Source: Phaeoceros laevis (Eukaryota > Anthocerotophyta > Anthocerotopsida > Notothyladales). From it: DNA of 39,949 nucleotides. The translations under genes and the position numbers were made by a program. The notes under the pieces were generated by a model that saw nothing but the letters and a program-made list of their open reading frames with translations, did not search any database and had not been told where the DNA came from. Of the stretch, positions 34,986-39,949 are shown in pieces. The DNA lies in the NCBI GenBank assembly GCA_049999765.1, contig JBNGIQ010009118.1:32260-72208 (forward strand), written 5' to 3'. How positions within the stretch are numbered: the first letter of the stretch is position 1; each line of letters begins with the position of its first letter.

Positions 34986-35135
34986 CGCAACACTGCTTCA
35001 GCTAAAATGCTTGCCGCAATTACAATCAATCTAGCGAGAATGCAACACGACCTGAAGGAAGCCATGGCTTTTCAACGTAAGGAAAATGCAGTGCTTTCTA
35101 CAATTTTTTTCCTCTGTTGATTGACGCACTTGACT

Positions 35136-37429
35136 TCACATGCTCTTCAGACTGATTGCCCCGTTTACCTTCTCGTTGCCATTCTTCTCCTTGCCATTCT
35201 TCTCCTTGCCATTCTTCTCCTTGCCATTCTTCTCATTACCATTCTTATTCACGACATGGAGGGTCTCCAGTGCTGTTTCTAGAAAGTGGACCATTTCGCC
35301 CCCCTCTGAAGCAGAGTCTGGCTCAGGTACTTCGACATGATATGACTTCTGGGACACGATTGGCCTGCCATTCATAGCTACAGCAGCTTGTGACTTCATA
35401 TATTCATACACCGCCACATGGAAGGGATGTGCAGGCGAGAAGCAGTCCTGGGTACGATCTAGGAGAATGCCAAGATCTCTAGAAGAGCCGGAGAGCTGCT
35501 TGGGGGTAAACCGACAAAATATAGGCAGAGACTCTTCATCCATCACCTGTGACACACCCAAGAAACACTGCCAAGTCACGCCCCAGTTCCTGCCATTGAA
35601 GCAACTGCATGCATGTCTGCAGCATGGCTGCATACCTCAAGAAGTTCCTCTTTTCCACATCCTTGGAGAACCTGCACCTTTCTCTTAGTCCGTTCTTGGA
35701 GCAGTGGCCTAACAGCCTGCATACAATTTGACATGTCCAAACAATTCAGCGCAGTAAAGAACCGATTGCAACGGTGCTTTGTGTCAGCTTTGCTGAAAAC
35801 TGCAATCCTACACACAAAAAGAAGGAACTGCTTTTACAGACTAGTCTCTATTGCAAACGAGACTGAAAGCTGAGAGTTACGCCACCTCATTTGCATCCCA
35901 AATCCTACCTTCCAGCAGGCAGTAAAAACATAAGGGGCATTGACAATGTAGTATGTGTCGGTCTTCTCTGGGTAGTTGAGGTCATCCACAGTAGATATGA
36001 TGGTAAGGATCTGCACCAGGGTTGGAATAGAAGAGCTTAAACTGACGATGTTGAAATACCAACACAGTAGATAGACAACTCAAGAGAGGGACAACTGCTA
36101 GATGCGTTTTGGTGACAGGAGTGTCAGACCTTCATCCTGCTTAATGCAGATAGCTTGAGACCTGTCATATCCAAGATCTTGATGCACGATCCAATAAACG
36201 TACCAGCCCTCTTAGAGGCCTGTGGCTGTAAGAAAAACAGCCAAGAAAATCGTTGTTCACACTCAGCTCAGCTGCTATCCAGTAACCCAGACTGGGTGAC
36301 CACCCATTCCTTACATAGCTGAAACACAAATGTATTTGGGTGAATATTTGCTGAGCCTACCAGCAAAACACGATCCCGATATTCATTCAGCTGTATGTGA
36401 GACTGGACATACTTGTCTATCTGCACACAAAACCTACTGTCAGTAAAATATATCCTGGGGATATCTCACTGCTTGCACTGAATAGTAAGTTGCAGCTAAC
36501 TTACTGCAGCTTTGTCATATCCACTCAGTCCCACCCCAATACCAAACACTGGCCTCCCCTGTGCACACCAACAGCATGTTAATGGAATGTTGACGGGCTT
36601 CTCTGCTTTGCAGTCTATTCGTCCATAAACAGTTTGTGATAACAAACCTTTTTACAGAATCCGGACATGCCTATGAGTTGCGAATCCCGAATCGCATCAT
36701 ATGCACTTTTTGGCTCAATAGGTTTCTGCGCAATAACAGAAGGGGATACAAGACATCAGACAGCGAAAATCCAACTTGCGATAACAGGCAGCCAACTAAG
36801 TTGGTTCGCGTTGGCCTCATTTGCTGCAACAATCATGTGACCGTTCCTGGGGAGAGGCAACTCACAGATAGAATGTGGTCAATGTCATTAGTCAGCCTCC
36901 AATTGAGAGTATCATAGAGCTGCGAAGAAACAGAACCAATTATGAGAAGCATTAAACGATGCTTCACGTCGAGTCACAGAACTCCATCGGAAGATACTAA
37001 TTGCTGAATTACTAACCATCTTGTTAGCTTTAGACACCACTCCCTCACGAGCCCTCAGAAACCTTCCAAGAGTATACGGAGCATTGCCCATGTGCATGTT
37101 CTGAGACACACAGAAATGTCAATCCTTTGTAACATGCTGCCGGGAGTCAAATGGCAGCTGAAAAGATCTGCAGGGCCGACTCACCTCAAAAGAACGCTGC
37201 ATCTCTGCACTGACTGCTTCCATAACAATGGATATGCAACAGCACCACAACGTGTTAAACATGCAGCCACTAAACGCAGCGAGACTCAGAGACAACACCC
37301 GTGAAGGCCCTTGCAGCTAAGGGCAAGCTCAAGTTCAAAATTTACGATAGCGAGTAGTCAGGTTCAAATGCACTTACGTCCATCGATATACTCTTGCATT
37401 TGCCGAATCGCTTCAGGCTCGTAGTCCAT
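35136..37429 (-). CDS. Sec14-like CRAL-TRIO phosphatidylinositol-transfer protein
   Basis: Sec14 proteins bind and exchange phosphatidylinositol and other lipids on Golgi or plasma membranes. Exons in gene order are 37378-37429, 37185-37213, 37017-37100, 36866-36919, 36648-36725, 36505-36558, 36361-36420, 36130-36225, 35909-36010, 35636-35716 and 35136-35546. They join in frame to about 366 aa. The CRAL-TRIO N domain has LGRFLRAREG and LNWRLTNDID. The lipid-binding domain includes GRPVFGIGVGLSGYDK, QLNEYRDRVLLP, ILDMTGLKLSAL and the strongly conserved STVDDLNYPEKTDTYYIVNAP. RPLLQERTKRKVQVLQG closes the fold. The C-terminal extension contains DPAHPFH-type sequence as in plant relatives and then Lys/Asn/Glu/Gly repeats. 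There is no GOLD or nodulin domain. The 29-base second coding exon is unusually small. Confidence 0.94.
35176..35250 (-). repeat. 15-base coding tandem repeat in the Sec14 tail
   Basis: Five 15-base units starting at 35176, with plus-strand core TTGCCATTCTTCTCC, encode successive five-residue NGKEK/NGNEK blocks near the protein C-terminus. The outer units differ by point changes. The unit length is a multiple of three, so copy-number change keeps the frame. Confidence 0.9.
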
Positions 37430-39949
37430 TTTAACCCCTTGTCAAGAAACCAAGGAGCTTATGGTTGTTCCCGCTTTCAGCAATTCAGGCCCAAATGCTT
37501 CTCCCCACATGAATCCACAGTAGTGCCTTCCAAGCACAGAGCGCGGATGATTCTCTAGCAGGTACCACCTTCCGCAAACATCAATGTGGAGAATATTGGC
37601 ACCTCCAGGTCAGAACAATTGAATGCCACTCCAAACAATGCGGTGTCCCTAATTCTGAAGTTTAGGCTCAAGTGCTAGGCCAGCTGTATCTGCTAGTCAC
37701 CACTTGGCTGAGAATTCGATTGACGCTCATGCAACCACGAGCTGCTTATTGCTGCACTTGAGGTGAAACTATGAAAGGAGGTCTTCAACAAATCCAGGCG
37801 CAAAATCAGGAAGATTGCCTGATCTGCGAACTGCGGAGAAGCTGAACCCCCGCGAAACTGCGCGGAAGTAACTCACCCTTCCAAAGCCTCTGGCACATGC
37901 ACATAGCCCTGTGCAACAAAACTTTGGTCAATAAGCAGCCAGATTCACCCTGCGGGTAACACGCTATCCTCAACCCCCGAAGTAAATAAGAGCCTCGAGA
38001 TCCACCATTGCAGCATTTGCACGGAGATACCGACAAAAAAGACTAACCTGCACAGCCAATTCAGGCAGCCTAGTCCAGGTACTTCCTGCAACCGATCAAA
38101 TGGAGTATTTGCTGGAACCAGCGGTCTCCGGAACTCCCAATGCCTTCTCCAGGACTAGTGCCGGACCACGGGAATGCCAGGGGAGTCCCCGTTTCCGAGA
38201 TCTGAACCGAGCCTCAGTCAAAATCCTCCGGTGCTCCAGCAGACCAGGAGGACGGCTCAGATCCAATCCAGCCAATCCCCTACGGCGGCCATCCGAACGT
38301 GGCAGCCCGGGGGAGACACGTTCCTTCTCCACCGGCGCTCCTTCAAACAGCCATCTCCTACTTCTCTCATCAAGTCGCTGCTAGCCCAACTGTCCGGGTT
38401 GCGGCAAGTTCTCCAATCAAAGACGCGGATCTGCAATGCTGGCATTGGCAGGGAACAGACCAGGGCCGGTGGCTCCTGCCTCAGGACAGGCAAACAATTC
38501 CGGGGAGGCGCAAACTCAGTACATTGGGGCTACAGCACCCGGCGGGCTCCGTGGTAGAGGCGCCAGGCCTGGGTGACGCGCGTAAGGCGTAGATGGCTGG
38601 GGACGTACGTGTGCTTATCGAAGAGCTGCCCGGCACAGACCCAGCCAGCGCTGGCAGTCTCCAATCCCCATTGCTCTCTTCTCTCCACCTCTTCTCTCGT
38701 CGCTTCTCTCGTCTCGGTGTTTTGGTCATGCAGAGGAAGGAGCCGAGAACCCAACCAAGCCCGCCGCCCCCGGACGGGCCGAGCCGAGCCGAATCAGAGC
38801 GCGCGGACCGGCAGAGAGAGGGGAACCAGGAAGCGTCTCTTCACCTTACTTTTTATCTCTTCTACTCCCTGTGCTTTTGCACTTCGTGCAAGATATAAGT
38901 AAACAACGAAGGGAAGTGGTTCCACTAAAATCGCATGGGCAGCGACGAAGGGGACGGCTACCCACCCAAACGCACCTAGCACTGCCTACGTGCCCTTATC
39001 CTAAAAGGCTTAGTTGACAAAATCAGGATAAAAAGTGTAAGGTTATGGACCAGAGTGCTTTTGGCTTAGTTGCAGAAGCGTAAAATACCAGAGTAGGAAA
39101 AGTGACGTACCGGACCTGAAATTGACGCTTCATTGAAAAATGGCGATTGGGAATCATCGTATTTATACGGTATATTTGCAAGTATCAATGTATTTATATC
39201 ATTATATATGATCTTGTCTATACATACTTAGTTACCCTACACCCTACTTAACCCTTAATAATCCCAGAGGACATATGACATTCTGTCCTTGCGCACTATT
39301 CTAAAAACAATTACACATGCAATATTTTTAAAATAATCTTTTTTTACTACCAATCCAAAGAGCTAGTTCAGCTCTGTCCAATGAGCCTACTTGCCACGTG
39401 TACAGATGTAATATGCGAGGAACAATCTGGTAAGAGGATTGTACGGGACCAGCAAGGGCCCCGTTTTTCGTCAAATTGGAGAGAACATGCCCAGTCTCTT
39501 GGTGGCAGCCAGGCCTTAGAGATCCACATCAGGCACGGAGTCCTGGGTTTGTACTCCTTACTTTATCAGGTTTAGCATGGGTGTAGGTTTGGGTGTAGGC
39601 TTGGGTGTCAGATTCCCCCGGTACATGGATCCCTTGCCTTCCCGGAAATCTTGGGAGGGTCTGAGTCGATGTACACAAGCCTGCAGCCTGTGCGACGTGG
39701 AGGAGGCTGGTGGCTCGACATTCCGGGTAGGTGGATCGACATACCGGGTACGGCACTCACGGAACTAGCAGCTTTTACCCTTTTGTGGTCATAAGAAACG
39801 CGCCCAAAACGGGTGATTCGAAGCCTGGGTCATTAAGCGTTAATTGCATCACTTAGGGTTTGAGCATCGCACATGAGTAGGCGATGGCTGAGCAAAGTAA
39901 TGGCGGGCGCAGCAAAGGCAAGCAAGCAAGCGGAGTGATGGCGGTGGCG
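37430..39949. other. Right-end region without firm genes
   Basis: The left part should hold the Sec14 promoter and leader. A GC-rich block at 38100-38830 has open frames on both strands without recognised domains, and a CT-rich stretch on the plus strand at 38660-38715 resembles a plant 5' leader. From 38990 to 39370 the sequence is AT-rich. Near the end a TTAGGGTTT element (39853-39861, a telo-box on the opposite strand) is followed by GGC/AAGC-rich sequence, perhaps the promoter of a gene beyond the window. Confidence 0.4.
39579..39614. repeat. 12-base tandem repeat, three imperfect copies
   Basis: GGGTGTAGGTTT, GGGTGTAGGCTT and GGGTGTCAGATT follow one another. A second short duplication around TCGACAT-CCGGGTA lies at about 39714-39752. 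Confidence 0.7.

Larger units (their letters stand above)
32136..35135. other. Gene-poor region with assembly gap and repeats
   Basis: No recognised protein gene lies here. The first part should contain the SNF2 promoter. A ten-base gap, a 35-base triple repeat and a GTA-type microsatellite are listed separately. One minus-strand frame near 34740-34985 looks coding by composition but matches no family I know. Confidence 0.5.

Overview
This is nuclear DNA of a land plant or close streptophyte relative. The proteins belong to plant-type subfamilies: a PAKRP2/KIN-10 kinesin, a cyanide-resistant mitochondrial alternative oxidase, a CHR12/CHR23-type SWI/SNF ATPase, a plant Sec14 protein and a bulb-type lectin relic. 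Coding genes are split by many short introns, mostly 75-140 nt, almost all GT-AG. Compact introns and a bulb-lectin relic would fit a bryophyte or lycophyte, but the species cannot be fixed from sequence alone. All exon structures below were assembled by hand from splice sites, reading phase and expected family motifs.

Layout. 1-1.57 kb: no firm gene. 1570-6267 (+): KIN-10 kinesin of about 1408 aa. 7135-9704 (+): Rubisco-LSMT-like SET-domain protein, including one GC-AG intron. 9.7-13.1 kb: long non-coding stretch ending in a CT-rich leader. 13127-14490 (+): unrecognised acidic, probably nuclear, protein. 15760-18956 (+): ABC1/ADCK1-type atypical kinase with a mitochondrial-looking N-terminus. 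19305-20944 (-): alternative oxidase, tail-to-tail with the kinase. 21699-22432 (+): small basic LLP/LLPH-like nucleolar protein, head-to-head with the oxidase. 22914-24989 (-): beta-hydroxyacid dehydrogenase. 26654-26976 (-): frameshifted lectin relic. 27663-32135 (-): SWI/SNF2 ATPase with an in-frame stop inside the ATPase core. 32.1-35.1 kb: gene-poor, with an assembly gap and several tandem repeats. 35136-37429 (-): Sec14/CRAL-TRIO protein with a repeat-encoded tail. 37.4-39.9 kb: no firm gene.

The genes look like independent housekeeping loci and do not form a pathway. The only functional theme is that the kinase and the oxidase are both likely mitochondrial. No cluster, operon-like unit or defence system was seen. 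The most notable points are the alternative oxidase with Glu in place of the regulatory Cys, the amber codon in the SNF2 ATPase, a frame-preserving GC-AG intron in the SET gene, and a start codon buried in a perfect 10-bp hairpin in the LLP-like gene.
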